This document shows positions 5,169 to 13,268 of a stretch of 39,646 bases of DNA, piece after piece. The translations under genes were made by a program, and so were the position numbers. The first letter of the stretch is position 1, and each line of letters opens with the position of its first letter. Source of the stretch: a virus; IMG/VR virus record IMGVR_UViG_3300005067_000027, positions 1 through 39,646 of that record. One strand, 5' to 3'. The notes under the pieces were generated by a model, which was not told the DNA's origin, made no database searches, and was given only the letters and a program-made list of their open reading frames with translations.

Positions 5169-7580
5169 ATGGGAATTGCAAAAGAGCATCTGGAAGAGCA
5201 GCAGCGCCGGGCAATTGCCCAAGAGTGTTTTACGGTAAAAAGCGGGTGGGAGGCTGACGAACTGGTGGGCCTGTGCCCGTTTCATGAGGAAAAAAATCCG
5301 TCTTTTTCCTACAACCCAAAAAAGGACATGTTTCATTGCCTGGCCGGCCATTGCGGGGCGTCCGGCGATTTGGTTGACCTTTGGGCGCATGCACACGGCT
5401 ATGGTGCAGACGATGGGTTTAAGTCGTTTTGCGATGAATTCGGGATTGACCGCGGCGGGCATGGCGGCAAGCAGGGTCCCGGCCAGCCACCAGTTCCTGG
5501 CAGCCGGAAAAAAGACAAAGCCGCAGCAAATGCAAAGCAGGAGGATGATCCGCCCTATCTGGATGAAGCTTATGCCATGCTGGGTGATCTTCCCGAGACC
5601 TGGATCAAGTATCTGGAACGCAAAAGAGGGTGGTCCAGGGACGTGATGCAGGCCCTGGGATTGAAGCTGCAGACGCATTTTCAGGCCAAGACAGGGGAAA
5701 TCAAACAAATCAAGCAGCCGGACCGTGTTGGTATTCCGGTTTACGATAATGACGGCCATGTTCGCAATATCCGCCTTTACAAACCCGAAGGGTTAAAGGA
5801 AGGCGAAAGCAAAATCTTTTCCTGGGGCAAGGCCTATGGAAAGGCCAGGCTGCTGCCCGCGGCGCCTGATGACCGGTCCCCCGTGCTGGTATGCGAAGGC
5901 GAACCAGACATGATTTGCGCCCGGTCCCAGGGTTTTAACGCCATCACTCAGACAGGCAAGCCAAAGAAATGGAGCCGGGAACACGCGACCGTATTTGAAG
6001 GCCGGGACGTGGTTATGGCCTTTGACGCAGACCAGGCCGGGGAAAAATATGCGCATGTTTATGCAGCCCCGCATCTTGCCAAGGTGGTGCGGTCTCTTAA
6101 GGCTGTCGAGTGGCCCGATGAAATGGGCAGGCAGGTGGACGGCACATGGCCGGAAGACCATGGCCAGGATCTGACCGATTTTTTCGTGCGTCACCGAAAA
6201 AACGTGGATGATTTCTGGCAGCTCATATCCGAGGCCAGGCCGGTGGATATCCTGCAGCACGTATCTGCCCAGGCCCTGGAGTTTTTCGAGCGGGGATTAA
6301 ATGACCGGGTCAGCTTCAAACCCCGGCGCCTGGCAGAAAAGATCCTGGCAGAGCACCAGCTTTTGACCGATCCGGAAACCGGCCTGTTTTACCGCTGGAA
6401 CGGCCGATACTGGGAGCAATACCACGAGGATCATGTCAAAGGCCTGGCGCTTCGGTATCTGGGCGGGGAAAGCCAGAAAAGCAGGGCAGAGGATGCAGCC
6501 TACCAGGTGCGCATTTTAAGCACCATCCCCCACGGCCGGGCAGTCAATGACTTCAAGGACTGGGTGTGTGTCAGAAACGGCATGCTAAACCTGGAAACCC
6601 TGGAGTTAAAGCCCCATGATCCTGAATATTACGCCACATACGAGCTAAACGTCATCTATGATCCGAATACAGAGCGCCGGTGTGACAGGTGGCTAAAGTA
6701 TCTGGAAACCAATGTTAAAACACCCGGTGCGATTGCCCAGCTTCAGGAGTTTTCCGGCTATTGTCTCACAAAAACCACGATGTTTGAAAAAAGCCTCATT
6801 TTATTAGGGCCTGGTGGCGATGGTAAAAGCACCTATCTAAAGACTATACGCGAATTAGTAGGCCCTCAGAACACCACAAGCGTTTCATTTCCGGAATTGG
6901 AAGACCAGTTTTTAAGATCAAGCCTTTACCAGAAGGCTATCAATATCAGCACGGAGGTTGGATCCAAAGCTATAGAATCTCCATATTTCAAGGCGATTAC
7001 AAGCGGGGATTCAATCAACGCAGCTTTTAAGCATAAGAACTCATTTAACTTTGTGCCCTATTGTAAGCTGATGTTTGCTTCAAACCGGCTGCCCAGGGTG
7101 TTGGATAATTCAGACGGGTTTTTCCGTAAAATCTTGCCGGTTAAATTCAAAAGGCAATTTCTGGAAGGAGATCCGGAAAGAGATCCCCTTTTATTTGAGA
7201 AGCTGAAAAGTGAGTTGTCCGAAATCTTTTCCTGGGCTTTGGTGGGGCTCCATCGGCTCCTGAAGCAAGGCCATTTTACCGAATGCCAGGAAACCGACGA
7301 GTTGATGCTCGGCTACAAGCGGCAGAATAATCCGGTCCTCTGTTTTGTGGACGACATGTGCCACATCGGCCAGGAGCACCAGGAAAGCAAGAAAGAGCTT
7401 TATACCAAGTATAGGGAATACTGCAATGCAGGCGGCTATAAGATCCTTTCCCGGGAAAACTTCTTTCGGGAGCTTTATACGGCTGTCAACAACCTGCATA
7501 TGATCCGCCCCAGGGTGGATGGCAGGCGGGAACAATACCTCAAAGGAATCGCTATAAATGGTCTTGCCAATGAAGAATAA
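5169..7580 (+). CDS. Phage primase-helicase (CHC2 zinc finger, TOPRIM, D5-N, SF3 helicase)
   Basis: An 803-residue replication protein expected to make primers and unwind DNA. Domains in order: CHC2-type zinc finger (CPFH at 36-39, then C57 and C62); a low-complexity Lys/Pro linker at 97-125; TOPRIM at about 185-340 with LVCEGEPD (Glu243), MAFDADQAG (Asp286, Asp288) and DLTDFF; a D5-N-like region at about 380-500 (VCVRNGMLNLETLEL); and an SF3 helicase with Walker A GPGGDGKS at 547-554, Walker B ending at Glu596, motif C FASNR at 636-640 and RK at 653-654. All key residues look intact. It starts at ATG 5169, three bases after the previous stop. The iteron array immediately downstream is the likely site of action. 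Confidence 0.9.
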   Translation: MGIAKEHLEEQQRRAIAQECFTVKSGWEADELVGLCPFHEEKNPSFSYNPKKDMFHCLAGHCGASGDLVDLWAHAHGYGADDGFKSFCDEFGIDRGGHGGKQGPGQPPVPGSRKKDKAAANAKQEDDPPYLDEAYAMLGDLPETWIKYLERKRGWSRDVMQALGLKLQTHFQAKTGEIKQIKQPDRVGIPVYDNDGHVRNIRLYKPEGLKEGESKIFSWGKAYGKARLLPAAPDDRSPVLVCEGEPDMICARSQGFNAITQTGKPKKWSREHATVFEGRDVVMAFDADQAGEKYAHVYAAPHLAKVVRSLKAVEWPDEMGRQVDGTWPEDHGQDLTDFFVRHRKNVDDFWQLISEARPVDILQHVSAQALEFFERGLNDRVSFKPRRLAEKILAEHQLLTDPETGLFYRWNGRYWEQYHEDHVKGLALRYLGGESQKSRAEDAAYQVRILSTIPHGRAVNDFKDWVCVRNGMLNLETLELKPHDPEYYATYELNVIYDPNTERRCDRWLKYLETNVKTPGAIAQLQEFSGYCLTKTTMFEKSLILLGPGGDGKSTYLKTIRELVGPQNTTSVSFPELEDQFLRSSLYQKAINISTEVGSKAIESPYFKAITSGDSINAAFKHKNSFNFVPYCKLMFASNRLPRVLDNSDGFFRKILPVKFKRQFLEGDPERDPLLFEKLKSELSEIFSWALVGLHRLLKQGHFTECQETDELMLGYKRQNNPVLCFVDDMCHIGQEHQESKKELYTKYREYCNAGGYKILSRENFFRELYTAVNNLHMIRPRVDGRREQYLKGIAINGLANEE

Positions 7581-7668
7581 CCCTGCACCCGGCATGGTCA
7601 GGCCGTCGGGCGGCTTGGGGCTTGGGCTTTCCCCCGCGGCCCCCGTTCCCCCCTTTAAGTTCCAGGCC

Positions 7669-7927
7669 GGTCAGGGTGGTCAGGGTGCGGTCAGGGTGAA
7701 ATCGTTTCACCCTGACCGGGTAATTGATAACCATTCCAATTGGTTAATTGATGGTGGTCAGGGTGGTCAAGGTAAACGGCAATAATAATGCACATGCGCG
7801 CGCGTGTAGGGGGCTTGTAAATATTTTTGGTTTTATAAGAAAAACCCCTGACCACCCTGACCACAGCAGAGATGACGCGGCTTTTTACCTTGACCACTTG
7901 CCTTGACCGACCCTGACCACCTTGACC
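7669..7927. repeat. Inverted iteron array, candidate replication origin
   Basis: The 9-mer GGTCAGGGT, or its variant GGTCAAGGT, occurs on the plus strand at about 7669, 7678, 7689, 7756 and 7765. Its complement ACCCTGACC, with ACCTTGACC and close variants, occurs at 7709, 7845, 7854, 7887, 7901, 7910 and 7919. The 7689 and 7709 copies are the ends of a perfect 13-bp hairpin (arm GGTCAGGGTGAAA, loop TCG). Between the clusters lies an alternating GC tract (7793-7804) and an AT-rich stretch (7819-7844) that could melt. Iterons in two orientations around an AT-rich core, directly after a primase-helicase gene, are what a phage origin looks like. No reliable gene occupies 7581-7953. Confidence 0.6.
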
Positions 7928-7953
7928 AGGGCCTATGAACAGGAGGTTTTAAG

Positions 7954-8322
7954 ATGATCGGAAACCTTGCAGCAAAATATGACATTCCAATTGAGCAGCC
8001 GGAAGACCCGGCTATTGACCAGGGTGAAGCATGCGAACCCGACCCGCGGTTTATCAAACCCTTGTCCGCCCCGTGGCGTAGCTTTCCCAGGGTTGTGGCT
8101 TTGTCGGATTTCCTGAAGCGATACCAGGATCACGGTATCCGGATTGTGCACAGGGATAACGAAGTCTACATGCATTTTGCCCCACCCCTGGATCATGGCA
8201 ATAAAGAGCGCAATGCCATCGCCGGCCAGGCACTTGAACTGTTTGCCGGTGCCATCGGTGATATTGAATTCCTGATGCACCGTGGCCTGATCCGGCTGCC
8301 CGATCATCCCGGCTACCATTAA
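7954..8322 (+). CDS. Conserved-looking phage protein of unknown function
   Basis: A 122-residue protein with a strong AGGAGG site seven bases before ATG 7954. It begins with an acidic, Pro-rich stretch (IEQPEDPAIDQGEACEPDP) and continues with an alpha/beta-looking core (FLKRYQDHGIRIVHRDNEVY). No catalytic motif is visible and I do not recognise the family. It is the first gene after the putative origin. Confidence 0.5.
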   Translation: MIGNLAAKYDIPIEQPEDPAIDQGEACEPDPRFIKPLSAPWRSFPRVVALSDFLKRYQDHGIRIVHRDNEVYMHFAPPLDHGNKERNAIAGQALELFAGAIGDIEFLMHRGLIRLPDHPGYH

Positions 8323-8405
8323 CGGGTCCTTCCCGGGGCCCGGTTTCGTAGGGGTCATAACGGCGCGGCTTGTCACTACTTTTATTAAAAAAAACGGCTG
8401 GAAAA

Positions 8406-8798
8406 ATGGAATTTGCCGAAATCATTAAAAAAACTCAATTAAAGACTGTTTGCAAGGCAATTGATGCCTTTGGTCCGGATTTTTTGGACGCCGATGTTTG
8501 CCGAAAATTTGTTTTCAAATATTTGCATCCGGAAGGCGCCAGGTGTCCGGAATGCGGCGCGGGGCTGGATGAGACGAAGTCGTCACGGTTTTGGCAGGGA
8601 AAAGCCGTAAAATGCCGGCAATGCGGAAAAACTTTTACCATACGCACTGGCACCGCCCTGGCCGGCAAGGGGTTGTCCGTCCAGGAAATCGTTTTGATGC
8701 TCTGGTTATTGTCCCGCGGGGAAACCGATATCCGGATTGCTAAAATAGTTGGTTGTAACCGGGAGACCGTCCGCTTGTGGCGCCGGAAAACAACTTAA
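8406..8798 (+). CDS. Zinc-ribbon plus helix-turn-helix protein (IS1595-transposase-like N-terminus)
   Basis: A 130-residue protein beginning at ATG 8406 after GGCTGGAAAA. Residues 40-75 have two zinc knuckles, CPECG and CRQCG, of the zinc-ribbon type seen at the N-terminus of IS1595/IS1-like transposases. They are followed by SVQEIVLMLWLLSRGETDIR and a helix-turn-helix, IAKIVGCNRETVRLWRRK. No DDE catalytic domain follows, so it is not a transposase. It is more likely a DNA-binding regulator built from a transposase N-terminus, possibly a late-gene activator given its place between the replication and packaging modules. Confidence 0.6.
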   Translation: MEFAEIIKKTQLKTVCKAIDAFGPDFLDADVCRKFVFKYLHPEGARCPECGAGLDETKSSRFWQGKAVKCRQCGKTFTIRTGTALAGKGLSVQEIVLMLWLLSRGETDIRIAKIVGCNRETVRLWRRKTT

Positions 8799-8824
8799 CC
8801 AGTAAGAGGATTAAAAGGAGAATC

Positions 8825-9175
8825 ATGAAAGTTGCTGTTTGCGGCCCAAGATGGGTTCAGAAAATTGACCTAGAAAGTGTTCTGCCGGAAGCAACATCCA
8901 CGATTGTTTCCGGAGGCGCCAGGGGCGTTGACACCCTGGCGGAAAATTTTGCCCGGCAGCGCGGGCTTAAAACGATCATCCATTATCCGGACTATAAGCG
9001 TTATGGCCGGCGGGCCCCGCTTGTTCGAAACTCCCTGATTGTTGGGGATGCCGATCAAGTGATCGCCTTCTGGGACGGGGTTTCCCGCGGAACCCACGAC
9101 ACCATTAAGAAAGCAGAACGAAAAGGCAAACCTGTTCTGATTGTTTCTGTGGAGGTTGGGCGGAATGACGAATAA
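8825..9175 (+). CDS. SLOG-domain protein (YspA/DUF2493-like)
   Basis: A 116-residue single-domain protein with an AAAAGGAGAATC leader before ATG 8825. It has the SLOG Rossmann-like nucleotide-ligand fold: first strand MKVAVCGPRW, then VSGGARGVDTLAENFARQRG at 28-47, RNSLIVGDADQVIAFWDG at 68-85, RGTHDTIKKAERKGKPV and a last strand. The GGARGVD and RGT motifs match the YspA/DUF2493 branch. SLOG domains are known or predicted to bind or process nucleotides and occur in DNA-processing and conflict systems. Its end overlaps the start of the next gene, which carries a second SLOG domain, so the two products probably work together. Confidence 0.75.
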   Translation: MKVAVCGPRWVQKIDLESVLPEATSTIVSGGARGVDTLAENFARQRGLKTIIHYPDYKRYGRRAPLVRNSLIVGDADQVIAFWDGVSRGTHDTIKKAERKGKPVLIVSVEVGRNDE

Positions 9176-10157
9176 GTGCATGGTCTATGTTTGTTGTCCG
9201 TATTGGCATGAGGATGAAAGCGTCAGGAATTACCGCCGGCGCAAGGCCATTGAATATTCAACGGTCCTGGTTAAAAAGGGTGTGCCCTGCTATTCGCCCC
9301 TGCTTTATACAGAGCGGTTCAAGAATGACAACACCAAGGAAGGCTATTGGATCGAGCACGGCCGCCGGATGCTCGATGCATGTGACGAAGTGCGCGTGTT
9401 ATGCCTGGATGGCTGGGAAGAAAGCAATGGTGTGAAAGGCGAAATCCAGAGGGCTGAAGAGCTGGGCCTTGAAATCAAGTATATCGAAAAACACAGCCGA
9501 CTGTCTTTCCATGGCAGCCGGACCCTGGTTGATTCAAAAACCCGCCGGGTCATTTTGACAGAAATTGAAAAGCACCAGCCCGAAACCATTGTCACCCATG
9601 GAGAACCAGAGGGCGCCTGTGCTCTTGCCAGGGAGATAAGCAGAAAAGAGGGAATCCCTTTAAAGCTCCATCATCTGCAGCACAAGTACCTGGCAGGGCA
9701 ATTTCATCATCGGTCAGTGGCTGTTTTGGAAGACTGCGATCATGCCATATTCCTTCACGATGGCATAAGTCAGGGATGCAGCAATGAACTGGTTTTAGCC
9801 CGTAAAATGGGTATTCCCTATACCTATTATGTTCTGGAAAACGGAGTCCTGGTCCAGCGCGATGCCGAGGATCTGGCCAGCCAGGATATTGGGGTTGATC
9901 TGCTGGGGGACCAGTATGAGGCAAAGCTGGATCAATCAGCCAGAAAAACCCCGGAGTACAGAAAGTTTGTCAAGGCGGTTCTGGAACGGGACAATTACAC
10001 CTGTCAGTTTTGCGGATCCAAGGAAAACTATACGGTTCATCATCTTATACCATTTTCCAAGCATAATGAGCTAGCATTAGATCCCACCAATGGGCAAACA
10101 CTTTGCAAAGACTGTCATGAGGGAGTCCATGGAAAGAGACGATACAAACGAGCCTAA
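9165..10157 (+). CDS. Three-domain fusion: deoxyribosyltransferase-like (DUF1937/DUF4406) + SLOG + HNH nuclease
   Basis: A 330-residue protein from ATG 9165, nine bases after GGAGG and overlapping the previous gene by 11 bases. Residues 4-108 resemble the nucleoside 2-deoxyribosyltransferase superfamily (MVYVCCPYWH, SPLLYTERF, LDGWEESNGVKGEIQRAEE). Residues 113-225 are a second SLOG-like domain (SFHGSRTLVD, THGEPEGACALAREI, CDHAIFLHDGISQGCSNELV). Residues 264-325 are an HNH nuclease with CQFC (280-283), TVHHLIPFSKHNE, NGQTLCKDCHEGVH, and all zinc and His positions kept. I read it as a nucleotide-sensing or nucleotide-processing protein with a DNA-cutting output. It lies directly before the terminase genes, so a packaging-associated HNH role is the main alternative. 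Confidence 0.75.
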   Translation: MTNKCMVYVCCPYWHEDESVRNYRRRKAIEYSTVLVKKGVPCYSPLLYTERFKNDNTKEGYWIEHGRRMLDACDEVRVLCLDGWEESNGVKGEIQRAEELGLEIKYIEKHSRLSFHGSRTLVDSKTRRVILTEIEKHQPETIVTHGEPEGACALAREISRKEGIPLKLHHLQHKYLAGQFHHRSVAVLEDCDHAIFLHDGISQGCSNELVLARKMGIPYTYYVLENGVLVQRDAEDLASQDIGVDLLGDQYEAKLDQSARKTPEYRKFVKAVLERDNYTCQFCGSKENYTVHHLIPFSKHNELALDPTNGQTLCKDCHEGVHGKRRYKRA

Positions 10158-10584
10158 CAAGGAAGTTATTGGCAAGATAGCCGGCTATATGCGAGTTGGG
10201 GCTGATTTCTTTTTGGCTGCTGCCGCCTGCGGGATTTCTGAACGGGTCGCAGTGGAATGGAAAGAAAAGGCCTTGGCCGCTGAAAGGCAAAATGCCGGGG
10301 ATGTTTACCAGGAGTTATACGAGGCAGTCAGACAAGCCCAGGCCCATGCCGAGGTGATAGCCCTGCAGCGATTGTCTGCAGAGGGCGGCAGTGCCGGGGC
10401 TAAATGGCTTTTGGAGAAAATGAACCCGGACAAATACGGCAAGGCCGGCAGTAAGAAGCCGGATGAGGGAAAAGGAGTCCAGCAGGGGGACATCAAGAAG
10501 GTAAACGACGCCGGTGGCCTGGAACAAATAACCTGGGAAACCCTTGAAGATGGCGAAAACGCCGGGGACTGCCTTGCAGAATAA
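10129..10584 (+). CDS. Terminase small-subunit-like helix-turn-helix protein
   Basis: A 151-residue protein starting at ATG 10129 inside the end of the previous gene, with GAGGGAG just upstream. Residues 20-110 follow the pattern common in phage small terminases: a HTH (FFLAAAACGISERVAVEWKE), a helical stretch ending in EAVRQAQAHAEVIALQRLS, then AKWLLEKMNPDKYG, which matches the usual WLLER-x-P-x-x-W/Y-G signature. It probably recognises phage DNA at the packaging site. A second, Nu1-like gene follows, so two candidate small-terminase proteins occur in tandem; which one partners GpA cannot be told from sequence. Confidence 0.55.
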   Translation: MERDDTNEPNKEVIGKIAGYMRVGADFFLAAAACGISERVAVEWKEKALAAERQNAGDVYQELYEAVRQAQAHAEVIALQRLSAEGGSAGAKWLLEKMNPDKYGKAGSKKPDEGKGVQQGDIKKVNDAGGLEQITWETLEDGENAGDCLAE

Positions 10585-11323
10585 AGTCGAAAAACTGCTG
10601 GAAATTGTCACGGATACTGAAAAGACGGAATTGACCGTCTTAAACAATGCCGTGGTCAAAAACATCCGCGCTTATCGGGCGGATCCTTCGGCCGCAAATA
10701 AAAAGAACTGGGATGCGGCACAAGAGGGGTTTGATAACCGGGTCAGGCAGTTATGGGAAAAGTATTTTGAGGATGAAGAAGCCGAAGAGGCTTCAAAGTT
10801 AAAAAACATCCCTGCAGTGGTTGACTATCTCGACGGTCAGGGCTGGAAAATTTCCAAGTCTGCCGCTTACAAGCACAAAAAGGAAGGCAAACTTCGGCCA
10901 GGATCAGACGGCCGGTTTTCCTTCAGATCTGTTGACAAGTACGCCAGGCAGTGGCTGGAAAAAAAGGACGGTTCTGAAAGCGAATCAGCAGAAGATTTGC
11001 AGGCGCAAAAAGCCCAGGCAGAATTAGAAAAGATCAAGGCCCAGGCTCGACACTGGGATACGAAAACAAAAATCGAACTGGGCCAGTATGTTCCGCGGGA
11101 AGACTGGGACCGGGAACTTGCCGCCAGGGCCCGGGTATTTAAATCCGACATTGAAAATTTCATCCGGACCGAGGCAACCGAAGTGATCCGGATTGTCAAC
11201 GGCGATCCTGACAAAGCACCGGATCTGATTGAATACTATTTACGCCAGGCTGAAACCTGGATGAACCGATACACCCAGGAAAAAACCTGGAAAGTCACGG
11301 GAGGTGAAAATGAACACAGCTGA
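10550..11323 (+). CDS. Nu1-like terminase small subunit
   Basis: A 257-residue protein from ATG 10550, overlapping the previous gene. The centre (residues 90-135) has a winged-helix/HTH of the lambda Nu1 type: VVDYLDGQGWKISKSAAYKH followed by KEGKLRP and SFRSVDKYARQWLEKK. A helical Ala/Glu/Lys-rich linker (AEDLQAQKAQAELEKIKAQ) and a C-terminal region (EDWDRELAARARVFKSDIEN) follow, the latter suited to binding GpA. It is longer than lambda Nu1 (181 residues) because of an N-terminal helical extension. It ends inside the start of the large-subunit gene, as expected for a stoichiometric packaging pair. Confidence 0.7.
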   Translation: MAKTPGTALQNKVEKLLEIVTDTEKTELTVLNNAVVKNIRAYRADPSAANKKNWDAAQEGFDNRVRQLWEKYFEDEEAEEASKLKNIPAVVDYLDGQGWKISKSAAYKHKKEGKLRPGSDGRFSFRSVDKYARQWLEKKDGSESESAEDLQAQKAQAELEKIKAQARHWDTKTKIELGQYVPREDWDRELAARARVFKSDIENFIRTEATEVIRIVNGDPDKAPDLIEYYLRQAETWMNRYTQEKTWKVTGGENEHS

Positions 11324-13259
11324 AGATTTGACTGCTGCCGAATACGAGTTTGAGTTCACCAAGGCTGAAAAGCGGGTTTTCCGGGCAAAAGAAAACCTTA
11401 CGGTATCCGAACATGCTGAAAAGTTCAGGGAAGTCACCCGGGGTCCATGGAAAGGGCCATGGCGGAATGAAAATACAGAGTATTGCCGCTTTCCCATGGA
11501 CCTTTTTAACAAGCCGTCTGTCAGGCGGATTTATATGTGCTGGGCGCCCCAGACAGGCAAAACCCAGGTAGGGGCAAACTGTCTGGACTATGTGATTGAT
11601 CAGGATCCGGACACGGCATTTTATGTCATGGCCTCGGAGTCCACTGCAAAGCGGATTGCCAAGCGGCAGTTAATTCCCATGTTTCGGGCCCATCGCCGGG
11701 TATCAAAGCTTTTGTCCCGGCGCGCCGATGATACCTCCACGCTTTCGGTAAGCTTTCAAAACGGAATGGATTTGTTGCTGGCCTGGGCTTCGTCTGTTTC
11801 CGCCCTGGCCTCAGAGTCTGCCCGGTATATGTTTTTTGATGAAGTCGATAAATACTGGCCCAGGATCAACCTTTCCCTGGGTGACCAGCGGACAAACGCC
11901 TATCCGTTTACCAAAAAGCTGCTTTATTTCACCACGCCGGAAGACACGGAAGCCCCGATTACGCAGTTGATCCGCTACGAAGCCGATCTTCTGTATATCT
12001 ATCATGCGGTATGCCCCATGTGCGGTCATTTCCAGCGCATGATTTTTGACAATATCAAATGGCCTTCGGAAATCAGGGATTTCCGCAAAATTGAAAACAG
12101 GAAGCTGGCTTATTATATCTGCGAGTCTTGCGGTATGGGCTGGAATGACAGCCACAGAAACATGGCGGTTAAACGCGGTGGATGGGTCCCTTATCATCAT
12201 GACAGTGACTGGCCGGATGGAAAGCTTTGTCCCATGGAACCCGATGAAGTTCCGGAAAGACCCGAAAATGTGGCACTGCACCTGCCGGCCTGGTATTCGC
12301 CTTTTGTGTCTTTGTCTGAAAACGCCGGCATGTTTTTGCGCGGCCTGGCTGATCCGGAAAAGCTGCAGATCTTTGTCACCCAGTATAAGGCAGAGCCCTG
12401 GAAACAAACCGTATCCGAGCTGACCGAAGACAAGATCCTGGCCGCCAAGGTTAAGAACCTGGATGCGCAATATGTCCCGGAAAGCGCTGTTGCGCTTACC
12501 TGCGGAATTGATGTCCAGAAGTACGGGTTCTGGTTTTTGGTGCGCGCATGGGCCCGGGATTATACCAACTGGTTAATCCATTACGGATTTCTTTCATCAT
12601 GGGCAGAGATCGAGGATCTTTTATTCATGCGCGAATACCCCCGGATCGATGGCGGCCAGGGCTTGCGGATCTGGCGGGCGGGCTTTGATACCGGCGGTGG
12701 AAAATACCAGGAAGAATATTCTTCGGCCGAAAAAGTTTATTTCTGGATTCAGGAAAATCGAGGGCGCGGCTGCCAAATCTGGCCCACCAAGGGCGCAAGC
12801 CGGCCGCTTGCAACCAAGATTTCCATTGGAAAATCACAGGAAAGGGCGCCCAGCGGAAAAGCCATTCCCGGAGGCCTCCAGATCATCAGCCTGGATACCA
12901 ACAAGTTAAAGGATCTTTACCACTTCAGGGTTGCCAAGGCTGTGGATGAAGGCGGGCCCATGTCTGCCTATCTGAACCAGGGGGTAGGCCGTGACTATTC
13001 AAGGCAGATCCTGGCCGAAGTCAAAGAAAAACAAAAAAACGGAACCGAAGCCTGGGTGCAGAAGGCCCGGGACAATCACCTGTTTGACTGCGAGGTGATT
13101 GCCCATGCCCTGGCTGACCCGGAATGGCCCGGCGGCGGGGTGCATCTGCTGTCTGATTTGGCAGACGACGCCCCGGCTCCCAGAAGGCCAGCACAACAGG
13201 TAAACCCGCGCGACCGGGCCACGGCAATACGAGAACGAATCCGAAACAACCGAAGATAA
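11310..13259 (+). CDS. A: Terminase large subunit, lambda GpA family
   Basis: A 649-residue packaging motor and nuclease, starting at ATG 11310 behind GGGAGG. The ATPase half has a GpA-type Walker A (CWAPQTGKTQVG, residues 77-88) and Walker B (YMFFDEVDKYW, with Asp-Glu at about 177-178). A zinc finger, CPMC...CESC, lies near residues 235-275 as in other GpA proteins. The nuclease half begins with LTCGIDVQKYGFWFLV, giving the first acidic metal ligand, and DNHLFDCEVIAHAL near the end supplies another. Length and motif order match lambda gpA (641 residues), implying cos-type or related unit-length packaging. It cuts concatemers and translocates DNA into the prohead. Confidence 0.9.
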   Translation: MNTAEDLTAAEYEFEFTKAEKRVFRAKENLTVSEHAEKFREVTRGPWKGPWRNENTEYCRFPMDLFNKPSVRRIYMCWAPQTGKTQVGANCLDYVIDQDPDTAFYVMASESTAKRIAKRQLIPMFRAHRRVSKLLSRRADDTSTLSVSFQNGMDLLLAWASSVSALASESARYMFFDEVDKYWPRINLSLGDQRTNAYPFTKKLLYFTTPEDTEAPITQLIRYEADLLYIYHAVCPMCGHFQRMIFDNIKWPSEIRDFRKIENRKLAYYICESCGMGWNDSHRNMAVKRGGWVPYHHDSDWPDGKLCPMEPDEVPERPENVALHLPAWYSPFVSLSENAGMFLRGLADPEKLQIFVTQYKAEPWKQTVSELTEDKILAAKVKNLDAQYVPESAVALTCGIDVQKYGFWFLVRAWARDYTNWLIHYGFLSSWAEIEDLLFMREYPRIDGGQGLRIWRAGFDTGGGKYQEEYSSAEKVYFWIQENRGRGCQIWPTKGASRPLATKISIGKSQERAPSGKAIPGGLQIISLDTNKLKDLYHFRVAKAVDEGGPMSAYLNQGVGRDYSRQILAEVKEKQKNGTEAWVQKARDNHLFDCEVIAHALADPEWPGGGVHLLSDLADDAPAPRRPAQQVNPRDRATAIRERIRNNRR

Positions 13260-13268
13260 GGGGGTCCC

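Noticed and set aside
4641-5759. Long minus-strand ORF (372 codons) opposite the P-loop and primase genes
   Set aside because: It lies antisense to two well-supported genes with intact motifs, has no ribosome-binding site or known domain, and its composition mirrors the coding strand.
7558-7785. Plus-strand ORF of 75 codons over the left iterons
   Set aside because: Its GGQGGQG-like sequence is only the translation of the GGTCAGGGT iterons, and it has no motif.
7669-7927. CRISPR array
   Set aside because: Repeats are nine bases, in both orientations, with no constant spacers and no cas genes.
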